Assembly: GCA_963712065.1 (NCBI GenBank)
Contig: CAVQGM010000001.1
Location: forward strand, 434,001 to 498,000
Reading direction: 5' to 3'
DNA: 64,000 bases
Source: CAVQGM01 sp963712065
GTDB lineage: Bacteria > Actinomycetota > Acidimicrobiia > Acidimicrobiales > Acidimicrobilacustridaceae
Below, piece by piece: positions 16,621 to 24,482 of this stretch. The first letter of the stretch is position 1. Each line of letters starts with the position of its first letter. The translations under genes and the position numbers were made by a program. The notes beneath the pieces were generated by a model. That model was given only the letters and a program-made list of their open reading frames with translations. It had not been told where the DNA came from and made no database searches.

Positions 16621-17486
16621 GCGAGCGGGACCCGCTCGACGAAGTCGTCCATCTGGGACCGGACCTCGTCGAGATCGCCCGAGCGCGTGGACAGCACCAT
16701 GCGGTGGGCGCCCTGGGCGGCAGCCGTCTCCACCTGCTCGGGGCCGGTGGCGTCGAGCAGGCCGCCGAGGGAGAGCTCGATGGCATCGGGGTCGCGGCCG
16801 GCCTCCGCGGCCGCCGTCCGCATCAAGGCCACGCGATCGACGAGAGCGGCCTCGTCGAGGCCCAGGGGCTGGAACCCGTCACCGATGCGGCCGGCCCGGC
16901 GGGCGGCGGCCGGGGCATGGCCGCCGATGTGGATCGGGACACCACCGGCCCGCACCGGTCGGGGCCGGCTGATGATCCGTTCGAACGAGAAGAACTCCCC
17001 GTGGAAGTCGGCCTCGTCGTTCGTCCACACCGCCCGCATGGCCTCGATGACCTCGTCCGTGCGCCGACCTCGGCTCGGGAAGTCGACGCCGAGCGCCTCG
17101 AGCTCCTCGCGCATCCACCCGACGCCCACGCCGAGCCGCATCCGCCCGCCCGACAGGACGTCGACGGTCGCCAGTCGCTTGGCGAGCTGGAGGGGATGGT
17201 GCTCCGGGGCGACGAGGATGCCGGTGCCGAGCACGATCCGCTCGGTGCCGCCGGCGAGGAAGGCCAGCAGGTCGAGCGGGTCGGGGATGGGGCAGTCGTC
17301 GGGCAGCGGCATGCGCCCGGTGGGCGAGTACGGGTAGCGCTCGTCGTAGCCGGCCTGCACGACCACGTGCTCGACGACGTAGAGCGACTCGAAGCCGAGG
17401 CCCTCGGCGTGACGGGCGAAGCCGAGCATCCACGCCGGGTCGGCGCAGACGCCGGCGCGGTACGGCGGGAGGATGCCGAAGTGCAC
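16617..17486 (-). CDS. LLM class F420-dependent oxidoreductase
   Basis: 289 aa, complete luciferase-like TIM barrel. MHFGILPPYR opens strand 1; GFESLYVVEHVVV, RIVLGTGILVAPEHHPLQLAKRLATVDVLSGGRMRLGVGVGW and GVPIHIGGHAPAAARRAGRIGDGFQP are the conserved blocks of the F420 subgroup (TIGR03619-like). Catalysis would be hydride transfer from F420H2. It is 13 nt downstream of a TetR regulator gene on the same strand, so the two probably form an operon and the regulator may control it. Substrate unknown. Confidence 0.9.
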   Translation of the reverse strand: MHFGILPPYRAGVCADPAWMLGFARHAEGLGFESLYVVEHVVVQAGYDERYPYSPTGRMPLPDDCPIPDPLDLLAFLAGGTERIVLGTGILVAPEHHPLQLAKRLATVDVLSGGRMRLGVGVGWMREELEALGVDFPSRGRRTDEVIEAMRAVWTNDEADFHGEFFSFERIISRPRPVRAGGVPIHIGGHAPAAARRAGRIGDGFQPLGLDEAALVDRVALMRTAAAEAGRDPDAIELSLGGLLDATGPEQVETAAAQGAHRMVLSTRSGDLDEVRSQMDDFVERVPLA

Positions 17487-17499
17487 GGGTCCGACCGGC

Positions 17500-18201
17500 C
17501 TAGGCGTCGGGGGGCGGCTTCTGCCCCGTGACGGTCGTGAACACGATGCGGGCCATGCTGCGCTCGAGGTCGTCGCTGCGGATGCCCCAGAACTCGAAGC
17601 CGTACCGGTGGGCGGCGACGTGGGCGAGCATCGACACCAGCACCCCTGCGGTCGCCATCGGGTCGAGGTCGGCCGGTTGGCGCCCGGCCTTGCGGAACCC
17701 GTCGACCACCTCGGCGAGCGCGTTGGTGAGCTCGTTCAGCAGCCCGACGCGGACGCGACGGAAGCGGGGGTCGCCCTCCTCGGTCGCCAGGTCGACGACG
17801 CGGATCAGCGAGCGGTGCTCCTCCCAGAAGCCCATGAACCCCTCGACCACCCCGAGCGAGGTGGGCCACGCCGACTTGCCCTTCCACGGATGCTCGCGCA
17901 CGAGGGCCGACAGGCGGGCGGCGCCCGACTGGGCCATCTCCTCGGCGATCACGAGGATGGCGGCCTCGACGTCGGGGAAGTACTGGTAGAAGGTCGCCGG
18001 CGACGTGCCCGCCCCCCGGGCGATGTCGACCACCTTGAGCTCGCGGTACGAGGTCGAGGTGAGCATCTCGGCGGTGTGCTCGAGCAGTCGCTGGCGGGTG
18101 GCCCTCCCGCGCCGACCCGGCACCCGGCCATCGGCGGCCCGCAGGGCGTCGTCGTCGGCGTCGGCCTGCGCAGCGGGCACGACCTCGGGCCGGAAGCTCA
18201 C
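17500..18201 (-). CDS. TetR family transcriptional regulator
   Basis: 233 aa. After a variable acidic leader of about 30 residues comes the helix-turn-helix domain: TRQRLLEHTAEML, then VVDIARGAGTSPATFYQYFPDVEAAIL (recognition helix around SPATFYQYF). The C-terminal part is a ligand-binding domain with the helix GFMGFWEEHRSLIRVVDLATEEGDPRF. It is the only regulator recognised in this window, so it is one candidate for binding the palindromes listed here, but none of those motifs lies in its own promoter (18202-18313). It lies 13 nt upstream of an LLM oxidoreductase gene. Confidence 0.92.
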   Translation of the reverse strand: MSFRPEVVPAAQADADDDALRAADGRVPGRRGRATRQRLLEHTAEMLTSTSYRELKVVDIARGAGTSPATFYQYFPDVEAAILVIAEEMAQSGAARLSALVREHPWKGKSAWPTSLGVVEGFMGFWEEHRSLIRVVDLATEEGDPRFRRVRVGLLNELTNALAEVVDGFRKAGRQPADLDPMATAGVLVSMLAHVAAHRYGFEFWGIRSDDLERSMARIVFTTVTGQKPPPDA

Positions 18202-18275
18202 GGGCGGTCACGTTACCCGCGAGGCCGGACCTGCTCGCCGGTCACCTAACGTCTCGCCGGTCGGGCGCAGACGAA

Positions 18276-18303
18276 GGCCAGACCGAGAAGGCCAGACCGA
18301 GAA
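18276..18303. repeat. 14-nt tandem repeat in a 5-prime leader
   Basis: GGCCAGACCGAGAA occurs twice back to back, ending about 10 nt before the GTG of the lipoprotein gene; the second copy runs into its Shine-Dalgarno (GAAGGGAAG). Confidence 0.8.
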
Positions 18304-18313
18304 GGGAAGTGAC

Positions 18314-18859
18314 GTGGGCAGGCGGACGGCAGCGGTCTCGGCGGGCATGGTCGTGGTGCTGGGCCTGGGCCTCGGCCTCCTCGCCGGCTGCGCCGACAGC
18401 GACGACGGCGCCACCGCGCCGACGACCACGAACGTCGCGGGGGATGCGACGAGCACGACACGCCGCTCCCCCGACCTCACGGCCGTCCCCGGCACCACTG
18501 CGCCGCCGCGGCCGACGGAGGTCACCGCCGCGCCAAGCGACCTCGGCCAGATCCTGGTCGACGGTGACGGCCGGACCCTGTACGTGCTGCTGACCGGCAG
18601 CTGCACCGACGCCTGCCTCGACGCCTGGCCACCCGTGACCGCACCCACCGGCCTCGAGGCGGGGACGGCGCTCGACGGCACCGCGCTGGTGATGGCCCCG
18701 GGTCCGTCGGGCATGCCGCAGGTCACCTATCGAGGTCGTCCCCTGTACCGCTTCGGCGGCGATGTCGAGCCGGGCGACGTCACCGGCCAGGGCGTCAACG
18801 GCGTGTGGTTCGTGGTCGCCCCCACCGGCGACCCGATCACCACCAGCCTGCGCGACTGA
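18314..18859 (+). CDS. Lipoprotein with secreted repeat (COG4315, PF03640)
   Basis: 181 aa from GTG 18314, with GAAGGGAAG a few bases upstream. Lipoprotein signal peptide with lipobox LLAGC (Cys about 26). After a Thr/Pro-rich linker the C-terminal domain carries the two repeats of the family: LGQILVDGDGRTLYVLL with CTDACLDAWPP, and VTYRGRPLYRFGGDVEPGDVTGQGVNGVWFVVAPTG. These proteins are found attached to the actinobacterial membrane; the function is not established, though some occur beside redox proteins. A flavodoxin gene is convergent here. Confidence 0.88.
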   Translation: MGRRTAAVSAGMVVVLGLGLGLLAGCADSDDGATAPTTTNVAGDATSTTRRSPDLTAVPGTTAPPRPTEVTAAPSDLGQILVDGDGRTLYVLLTGSCTDACLDAWPPVTAPTGLEAGTALDGTALVMAPGPSGMPQVTYRGRPLYRFGGDVEPGDVTGQGVNGVWFVVAPTGDPITTSLRD

Positions 18860-18887
18860 GGGCGGCGAGCGGGGCGCTCGCCCTCAG
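18856..18887. terminator. Bidirectional hairpin spanning both stop codons of convergent genes
   Basis: Perfect 9-nt arms CTGAGGGCG and CGCCCTCAG with a 14-nt loop. The left arm contains the lipoprotein stop and the right arm the flavodoxin stop. There is no U-tract. Confidence 0.5.
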
Positions 18888-19411
18888 GCCCGGACCGTGA
18901 TCGCGACGAGCGTCGCCCCCCACCGACGGGCCCGCCCCCGCTCGTCGGCGACGAGCCGGTTCTCGTGGTCGACGAGGAAGCTCTCGGGATCGCCGACCAC
19001 GTGGTAGCCGTGGTGGCGCAGGCGCCGGGCGATGCCCTTCGACGCGCGACCGGTGAACGTGGGCGGCCCGTCGAAGCGGGTGTCGAAGGCCGCCGCCAGG
19101 GCCCCGTCGCCGGGGGCGAGGTCGTGGAACCAGTCGCGGAGCCCGGGTCCTTCGGCATCCGGGTCGAGCACCACCGCCGGGTCCTTCCTAGCGGCGTCGA
19201 CCGCCATCCGCCGGCTGGTCCGGGAGGTCATCCCGTGCGCGTGCGTCGGCCCGCCGACGACGAGCAGGTCGCAGCCCCGCACCTGGTCGGTGGTCGCCGC
19301 GTCGGCGGTGACCAGGGTCACCTCGAACGCCTCCTGCAGACCCTCGCCGATCTGCTCGGCGATCTCGTGCGTGTTGCCGTACATCGACTCGTACACGACC
19401 AGCGCTCGCAT
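18884..19411 (-). CDS. Flavodoxin family protein
   Basis: 175 aa. The FMN phosphate-binding loop is SMYGNTHEIAEQIGEGL directly after the first strand MRALVVYE; the 50s-type loop is VGGPTHAHGMTSR and a further region is FDTRFDGPPTFTGRASKGIARRLRHHGYHV. It would bind FMN and act as an electron carrier or small flavin reductase. It is monocistronic in this window and convergent with the lipoprotein gene. Confidence 0.9.
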   Translation of the reverse strand: MRALVVYESMYGNTHEIAEQIGEGLQEAFEVTLVTADAATTDQVRGCDLLVVGGPTHAHGMTSRTSRRMAVDAARKDPAVVLDPDAEGPGLRDWFHDLAPGDGALAAAFDTRFDGPPTFTGRASKGIARRLRHHGYHVVGDPESFLVDHENRLVADERGRARRWGATLVAITVRA

Positions 19412-19544
19412 GGGTCCTCCGGTGCCGGGACGGGACTCGGATGCCGGCCCGCACCCTGATCGTCCTCGCTCGACGGTGACCGATCGAGGGCCGAACGTCC
19501 CGACGACGGCGCCGGGTGGTGGCCGGGGACGCGACGTCGAGGCC

Positions 19545-19901
19545 TCAGGTGGCGGGCGACGACCCGCCGTCGACCAGGTCGGTCAGCTCGTCGACACCAC
19601 CGGCCCGGTAGGCGATCCAGCCGCCGCCGAGCTCGCGACGGCGGGCGTCGTCGAGCCGGCTGGTCCAGGCGGCGAGGGCAGCGGCCGCCTGGGCGGCCTG
19701 GGCGGCGCCGCGGCGGACCCCCCGGCGGACCTCGAGTACCGCCGCCAGGCGCCCCTCCAGGTACTTGGGGCCGTCGACCGCCTCACCCCGCTTCGACACC
19801 ACGCACAGCGATGCCCCGCCGGTCGTCGCCGCCAGCTCGGCCTCGATGGCGGCGAGCCGCCCCTCGAGCAGGTCGAGGTCCTGATCCACGGGCCCCATCA
19901 T
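19545..19901 (-). CDS. Small hypothetical protein with coiled-coil N-terminus
   Basis: 118 aa from ATG 19901 (a second ATG follows directly). No family recognised. The first 25 residues (DQDLDLLEGRLAAIEAELAATT) have heptad spacing of leucines and alanines and may form a coiled coil. The central CVVSKRGEAVDGPKYLEGRLAAV and the Ala/Arg-rich C-terminal half contain no enzyme motif, signal peptide or membrane helix. It is 11 nt downstream of the isochorismatase-like gene and is the last gene of that operon. Confidence 0.6.
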   Translation of the reverse strand: MMGPVDQDLDLLEGRLAAIEAELAATTGGASLCVVSKRGEAVDGPKYLEGRLAAVLEVRRGVRRGAAQAAQAAAALAAWTSRLDDARRRELGGGWIAYRAGGVDELTDLVDGGSSPAT

Positions 19902-19912
19902 GCCGCGCTCGG

Positions 19913-20533
19913 TCAGCCCTCCCAGACGGCGAGGACGTCGTCGGTCGAGGGCAGCGTGCACACGAGCGACAGCGTGTTGTCGAGGACGGCCTCCGCGTAC
20001 GCGACGGGGATGCCCGCCACCGCGTCGCGGGGGATCACCATCTGGTAGCCGGCGTTCACGGCGTCGAAGGCGAAGTCGAGCATGCCGACGTTCACCGACA
20101 CCCCCACCCCGACGATGGTGGTGATGCCCAGGTTGCGCAGGACGGCGTCGAGCTCGGTGCCGCCCATGGGCCCGAGACCGTGGAGCCGGCTCATCACCAC
20201 GTCGCCGTCCTCGACACCGATCTCGGGCACGACCTCGACGGCCGGCGTGCCCGGCGTGAGCGGCACCGGGGTCTTGAGCATCCCCTGGAACAGGCGGGCG
20301 TTGTGGTTGGAGCCCTTGCCGTCGGGACGGCGCTCGGCGACGCAGTGCACGACGGTGACCCCCGCCACCCGGGCGGCGGCGGCCAGGCGGGCGCAGTTCG
20401 GCAACATCGTCTCGCGGGCGATGGCGGCGAGCTGCGGGAGGGCGGCCTGCTCGCCGATCACGCCGCCCTGGCACTCCTGGGTGACGAACGCGGTGTGGGC
20501 CGGGTCGACGAGGTCGGCGAGATCGACGGGCAT
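19913..20533 (-). CDS. Isochorismatase-like protein lacking the catalytic triad
   Basis: 206 aa, Rossmann-like cysteine hydrolase fold. Functional members use Asp, Lys and Cys. At the aligned positions here are Glu20 (VTQECQ instead of VIDMQ), Arg116 (VVMSRLHG instead of the xxK segment) and Gly150 (VSVNVG instead of TNxC). The remaining fold markers, including GGTELDAVLRNLGITTIVGVGV and FDAVNAGYQMVIPRDAV, are intact, so it is a family member that probably does not hydrolyse by the standard mechanism. It sits 14 nt downstream of an LLM oxidoreductase in an operon of four genes. It may bind rather than cleave a ligand; this is inference. Confidence 0.8.
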   Translation of the reverse strand: MPVDLADLVDPAHTAFVTQECQGGVIGEQAALPQLAAIARETMLPNCARLAAAARVAGVTVVHCVAERRPDGKGSNHNARLFQGMLKTPVPLTPGTPAVEVVPEIGVEDGDVVMSRLHGLGPMGGTELDAVLRNLGITTIVGVGVSVNVGMLDFAFDAVNAGYQMVIPRDAVAGIPVAYAEAVLDNTLSLVCTLPSTDDVLAVWEG

Positions 20534-20547
20534 CGGGGTCTCCTGGA

Positions 20548-21387
20548 TCAGGCGAGGAAGCGGTCGGCGAAGCGGGTGAGGCCGTCGACGGCGTCGCGGG
20601 AGCGGCGCCACGGCACGACGATGAGGCGGTCGACGCCGGCCTCGGCGAAGCGCTCGACATCGGATCGGTGCGCGACGGTGCCCATCACGGTCACCTCGAC
20701 GGGACGGTCGGCCCGCCCGACCTCGTCCTCGAAGTCGCGCAGGCGCGCGACCTGGGCGGCGGCGGTCTCGGGCGTGTGGCTCATGCCGATCCAGCCGTCG
20801 CCGACGCGCGCCGCTCGGCGCAGGGCCCGCTCGCTCTCGCCGCCGACCACGATCGGCGGGTGGGGTCGCTGCACGGGCTTGGGCTCGAACATGACCGGAC
20901 CGAAGTCGTAGAACTCGCCGTGGTGCTCGATGACCTCCTCGGTCCAGAGGCGGCGGCACACCTCGACCGCCTCGTCGAGTCGGCGGCCCCGGGTGCGGGG
21001 GTCGAGCCCCGCCGCCTCCCACTCGGTGACGAGCCAGCCGGCGCCGATGCCGACCTCGGCCCTCCCGCCGGAGACCACGTCGAGGGTGGCGAAGGCGCGG
21101 GCCCCCACGAAGGGGTGGCGCAGCCCGAGGAGGTAGACGAAGGTGCCGAGCCGGATCTGCTCGGTGCGGCCGGCCACGTAGGCGAGGTAGGCGGCGGCGT
21201 CGAACACGGGGGTGCTGGCCGGCACCGGCGGGTGCTCCTCCCCCGGCACCAGCTGGCCCCGCATGTCGACCGGGAGCACGAGGTGCTCGGGCAGCCACGC
21301 CGACTCGAAGCCGAGTCGGTCGGCCGCTTCGACGGCGTCACCGAAGAACGCCGGGTTCAGCTGCCCGAAGGTGAAGGCGAACTTCAC
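20548..21387 (-). CDS. LLM class F420-dependent oxidoreductase
   Basis: 279 aa. Conserved blocks: MKFAFTFGQLNP, GFESAWLPEHLVLPVD, RLGTFVYLLGLRHPFVGARAFATLDVVSGGR, GIGAGWLVTEWEAAGLD and HPPIVVGGESERALRRAARVGDGWIGMS, as in the TIGR03619 group. It lies 13 nt downstream of another LLM gene and 14 nt upstream of the isochorismatase-like gene; the four genes read as one transcript. Predicted F420-dependent hydride transfer on an unknown substrate. Confidence 0.9.
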   Translation of the reverse strand: MKFAFTFGQLNPAFFGDAVEAADRLGFESAWLPEHLVLPVDMRGQLVPGEEHPPVPASTPVFDAAAYLAYVAGRTEQIRLGTFVYLLGLRHPFVGARAFATLDVVSGGRAEVGIGAGWLVTEWEAAGLDPRTRGRRLDEAVEVCRRLWTEEVIEHHGEFYDFGPVMFEPKPVQRPHPPIVVGGESERALRRAARVGDGWIGMSHTPETAAAQVARLRDFEDEVGRADRPVEVTVMGTVAHRSDVERFAEAGVDRLIVVPWRRSRDAVDGLTRFADRFLA

Positions 21388-21400
21388 GGGCGACGCGGGC

Positions 21401-22399
21401 TCAGCCGCCGGCCTTGATGCGAGGCAGGACCTTGTCCGCGTACAGCTCGAGGCTCGCCCAGGCCAGCTCGGGGGGGACCCCTCCGCACAGCGGGTGGTGG
21501 GTGAGACCGCCGGACGGGCCGAGGCGGCCGGCCAGCTCGATGGCCTCGTCGGGGGTGACGATGCGATAGAGGTTCTCGGCCCGCAGCTCGTCGACGGTGC
21601 CGGCGTGCGAGTTGACCGACGAGCGGATGTCGGCCGTCTGCCACGAGTGGTACGTGATGGCGTCGTGGAGCAGGTACGGGCCGAGCTCGCTCCACGCCCG
21701 GTCGGGGTCCTCGGCGACGAACAGCGTGGCCGGCTGGTCGGGATGGGGGGCGGCCACCATGCCGGGCGTCGTGCCGAGGCGCTCGCACTCGGCGTGGTAG
21801 GTGGCCACGAGCTCGTCGTCGGCGATCGGGGGGAAGAAGCCGAACCCGAACCGGGCCGCCCGCTTGGCCGCCCTCGGTCCCGATCCGCCGATCATCACCA
21901 TCGGATGGGGCTGCTGCAGCGGTCGGGGCGTGACCCGCACGGTGCGGCCCTCGTAGGTGAACTCCTCGCCCGTCCACGCCGCGACGAGGGCTTCCAGGCA
22001 CTCGTCGAGGAGCTTGCCGCGGCGGGTCCAGTCCCTGTCGAACATCTCGTACTCGACCGGCCGGTAGCCGAGGCCGGCGACGATGGACACCCGCCCGTTC
22101 GACAGCTGGTCGAGCACCGCGATGTCCTCGGCCAGGCGCAGCGGGTCGTGCAGGCACACGAGCAGGGCGGCGACGTTGAGCGGGATGCGGGTCGTCGCAC
22201 CGGCGATGGCCGCCGCCATCACGAGCGGCGAAGGGAGGTAGCCGTCGTCGGTGCCGTGGTGCTCGGACAGCACGACGAGGTCGAACCCCTTGTCCTCGGC
22301 CCACACCGACATCTCGAGGGCGGCGCCGTAGAGCCGGTTGGCCTCGACGGGATCGAGCCCCGGGGCCCGCATGTCGAATCGGATGATGGACAGCGTCAT
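21401..22399 (-). CDS. LLM class flavin/F420-dependent oxidoreductase
   Basis: 332 aa from ATG 22399; the open frame reaches 22720 but passes through the operator and into the divergent thiolase gene. The chain is longer than its tandem neighbour and of a different subgroup: SEHHGTDDGYLPSPLVMAAAIAGATTRI is the FMN-type luciferase block, then VAGLGYRPVEYEMFDRDWTRRG and MVMIGGSGPRAAKRAARFGFGFFP. Cofactor could be FMN or F420. It is the first gene of the operon 22399 to 19545 and is divergent from a thiolase, with a KstR-like palindrome between them. Confidence 0.88.
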   Translation of the reverse strand: MTLSIIRFDMRAPGLDPVEANRLYGAALEMSVWAEDKGFDLVVLSEHHGTDDGYLPSPLVMAAAIAGATTRIPLNVAALLVCLHDPLRLAEDIAVLDQLSNGRVSIVAGLGYRPVEYEMFDRDWTRRGKLLDECLEALVAAWTGEEFTYEGRTVRVTPRPLQQPHPMVMIGGSGPRAAKRAARFGFGFFPPIADDELVATYHAECERLGTTPGMVAAPHPDQPATLFVAEDPDRAWSELGPYLLHDAITYHSWQTADIRSSVNSHAGTVDELRAENLYRIVTPDEAIELAGRLGPSGGLTHHPLCGGVPPELAWASLELYADKVLPRIKAGG

Positions 22400-22446
22400 G
22401 CCCTGCTCCTGGTCCCCCGGCGGATGGGCTCGCGCCCGCTCCTGAT

Positions 22447-22460
22447 GAGAACGTGTTCTA
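22447..22460. promoter_or_regulatory. KstR-like operator, site 3
   Basis: GAGAACGTGTTCTA matches seven of the eight fixed positions of TNNAACNNGTTNNA; the arms AGAAC and GTTCT are perfectly inverted. It is located in the 157-nt divergent region between the LLM operon (start 22399) and the thiolase (start 22557). Confidence 0.55.
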
Positions 22461-22556
22461 GCCGCGTCACCGGGGTGCGGCCAGCCCGCCTTTGGGGAGC
22501 GAGGGGCTCCCCGGCTAGAAAGGACGGCACGCTCGACCCGTCCCAGGGGGATCCAC

Positions 22557-23780
22557 ATGCCCGAAGCCGTCATCGTCTCCACCGCCCGCACGCCCATCGG
22601 CCGGGCCATGAAGGGGTCGCTCGTCAACAGCCGGCCCGACGACCTCGCCGCCTTCATCATCAAGGACGTCCTGGGCAAGGTCCCCGAGCTCGACCCCGCC
22701 GAGGTCGAGGACGTGATCATGGGCTGCGGCCAGCCCGCCGGCGAGGCCGGCTACAACGTCGGCCGCGTCGCCGCCGTGCTGGCCGGGCTCGACGACGTAC
22801 CGGGCGTGACCGTCAACCGCTACTGCTCGTCGTCGCTGCAGACGATCCGCATGGCCGCCCACGCCATCCGCGCCGGCGAGGGCGACTGCTTCGTCGCCGC
22901 CGGCGTCGAGACGGTGAGCCGGTTCCCGATCGGCATGTCCGACGGCGCCCCGGGCTCCACCAACGGCCTGTTCGACGACGCCATGGCCCGCACCCACGCA
23001 CGCACCGAGGGCGGCCAGCCGTCCTGGACGCCGGCCGAGGGCCTGCCCGACGTCTACATCGCCATGGGCCAGACCGCCGAGAACGTGGCCGAGTACGAGA
23101 ACGTCTCGCGTGAGGAGATGGACGAGTTCGCCGCCCTCTCCCAGCAGCGGGCCACCCGGTCGCTCGAGAACGGCTTCTGGGAGCACGAGATCACGCCGGT
23201 CACCACCACCGATGCCGACGGCAACGAGGTCGTCGTCACCCAGGACGACGGCATCCGGGCCGGCACCACCGCCGAGGGACTGGCCAAGCTGAAGCCCGTG
23301 TTCCGCCCCGACGGCCGGGTCACGGCCGGCAACGCCTGCCCGCTCAACGACGGCGCCGCCGCCGTGGTCGTCATGAGCGACACCCGCGCCGCCGAGCTGG
23401 GTCTCACCCCGCTGGCCCGCGTCGTGTCGAGCGGCGTGTCCGGGCTCAACCCCGAGATCATGGGCCTCGGCCCGGTCGAGGCCGTCCGCCAGGCCCTCGC
23501 GCGGGCGGGCATGACCATCGACGACATCGACCTGGTCGAGATCAACGAGGCGTTCGCCGCCCAGGTGATCCCGTCGGCCCGCCACCTCGGCATCGAGTGG
23601 GACAAGCTCAACGTCAACGGAGGGGCCATCGCCGTCGGCCACCCCTTCGGCATGACCGGCGCCCGCATCATGACCACCCTGATCCACGGCCTCCAGGACG
23701 CCGACAAGACGTTCGGCCTCGAGACCATGTGCGTCGGTGGTGGCCAGGGCATGGCCATGGTCGTCGAGCGCCTCAGCTGA
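22557..23780 (+). CDS. Thiolase (acetyl-CoA acyltransferase, FadA type)
   Basis: 407 aa. The nucleophilic cysteine is in VNRYCSSSLQ (about Cys90), the catalytic His in AIAVGHPFGMTGAR (about His362) and the second Cys in CVGGGQGM (about Cys392); the conserved EINEAFAAQV is also present. Degradative thiolases cleave 3-ketoacyl-CoA to acetyl- or propionyl-CoA. It stands alone on the plus strand, divergent from the LLM operon and sharing its KstR-like operator region. Its stop abuts the stop of the convergent pentapeptide gene. It is distinct from the fadA6-like thiolase at 31.8 kb. Confidence 0.92.
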   Translation: MPEAVIVSTARTPIGRAMKGSLVNSRPDDLAAFIIKDVLGKVPELDPAEVEDVIMGCGQPAGEAGYNVGRVAAVLAGLDDVPGVTVNRYCSSSLQTIRMAAHAIRAGEGDCFVAAGVETVSRFPIGMSDGAPGSTNGLFDDAMARTHARTEGGQPSWTPAEGLPDVYIAMGQTAENVAEYENVSREEMDEFAALSQQRATRSLENGFWEHEITPVTTTDADGNEVVVTQDDGIRAGTTAEGLAKLKPVFRPDGRVTAGNACPLNDGAAAVVVMSDTRAAELGLTPLARVVSSGVSGLNPEIMGLGPVEAVRQALARAGMTIDDIDLVEINEAFAAQVIPSARHLGIEWDKLNVNGGAIAVGHPFGMTGARIMTTLIHGLQDADKTFGLETMCVGGGQGMAMVVERLS

Positions 23781-24455
23781 TCAGTCCCCGTCGACGCGGG
23801 CCCGTGGTTCGTCGTCGGGCTCGTGGTCCAGGAAGCGAGCACCGAGGCTGGCCGCCTGCCACCGCGCGAACGGCACGAGCTGGGTGCTGTCCAGCCAGGT
23901 GCCACGCAAGGTCGCCCGGCCGGTCACGTCGTCGAGGATCGAGCCCGTGAGGCGCGCCTCCGAGACGTCCGCCCGGTCGAGTGACGCCCGGGTGAGGTCG
24001 CAGTCGATCACCCTCGCACCGGTGAGGACCGCCTCGTAGAGGTCGGCGTCGACGAGAGAGCAGTCCTCGAGCTCGACGCGGGTGCCACGCACCATCCGCA
24101 GGCTGGCGTCGTCGAGGCGGCACGCCTCGAACCGCACGTCCTCCAGTCGGGCACCGGCCAGGACGGCGCCGCGCATGCGGCAACCCCGGAAGAGCACCCG
24201 ACGCAGCGACGCCTCCGGGAGGAGGGCGCCGGACAGATCGCAGGCGTCGAACACCACGTCGTCGGCCCGGAGCCGTTCGATCTCGGCCCCGGTCAGCACG
24301 ACGCCGTCGAGCCGGCTGCGCCGGAGGTGGAGCCCGTCGACGACGGTGCCGGCGAGATCGCCGGTCACCAGCGCGTCGACCCACTCGTCGTCGTCGTCGA
24401 CCGCGTCGACCGCAACGGGTCCGAGCTCATCGCCGAGACGGGGATGGGCGGCCAC
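23781..24455 (-). CDS. Pentapeptide repeat protein
   Basis: 224 aa. From about residue 40 to 195 the chain runs in five-residue steps with a central L/F/V or C (for example ADDVVFDACDLSGALLPEAS, LRRVLFRGCRMRGAVLAGAR), giving a right-handed quadrilateral beta-helix. There is no signal peptide. Some family members mimic DNA and protect gyrase, but nothing here shows that. It is 27 nt downstream of the PIG-L deacetylase gene on the same strand. Confidence 0.85.
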   Translation of the reverse strand: MAAHPRLGDELGPVAVDAVDDDDEWVDALVTGDLAGTVVDGLHLRRSRLDGVVLTGAEIERLRADDVVFDACDLSGALLPEASLRRVLFRGCRMRGAVLAGARLEDVRFEACRLDDASLRMVRGTRVELEDCSLVDADLYEAVLTGARVIDCDLTRASLDRADVSEARLTGSILDDVTGRATLRGTWLDSTQLVPFARWQAASLGARFLDHEPDDEPRARVDGD

Positions 24456-24482
24456 CGACCCATCCTGGCCGACCTCGGCACC

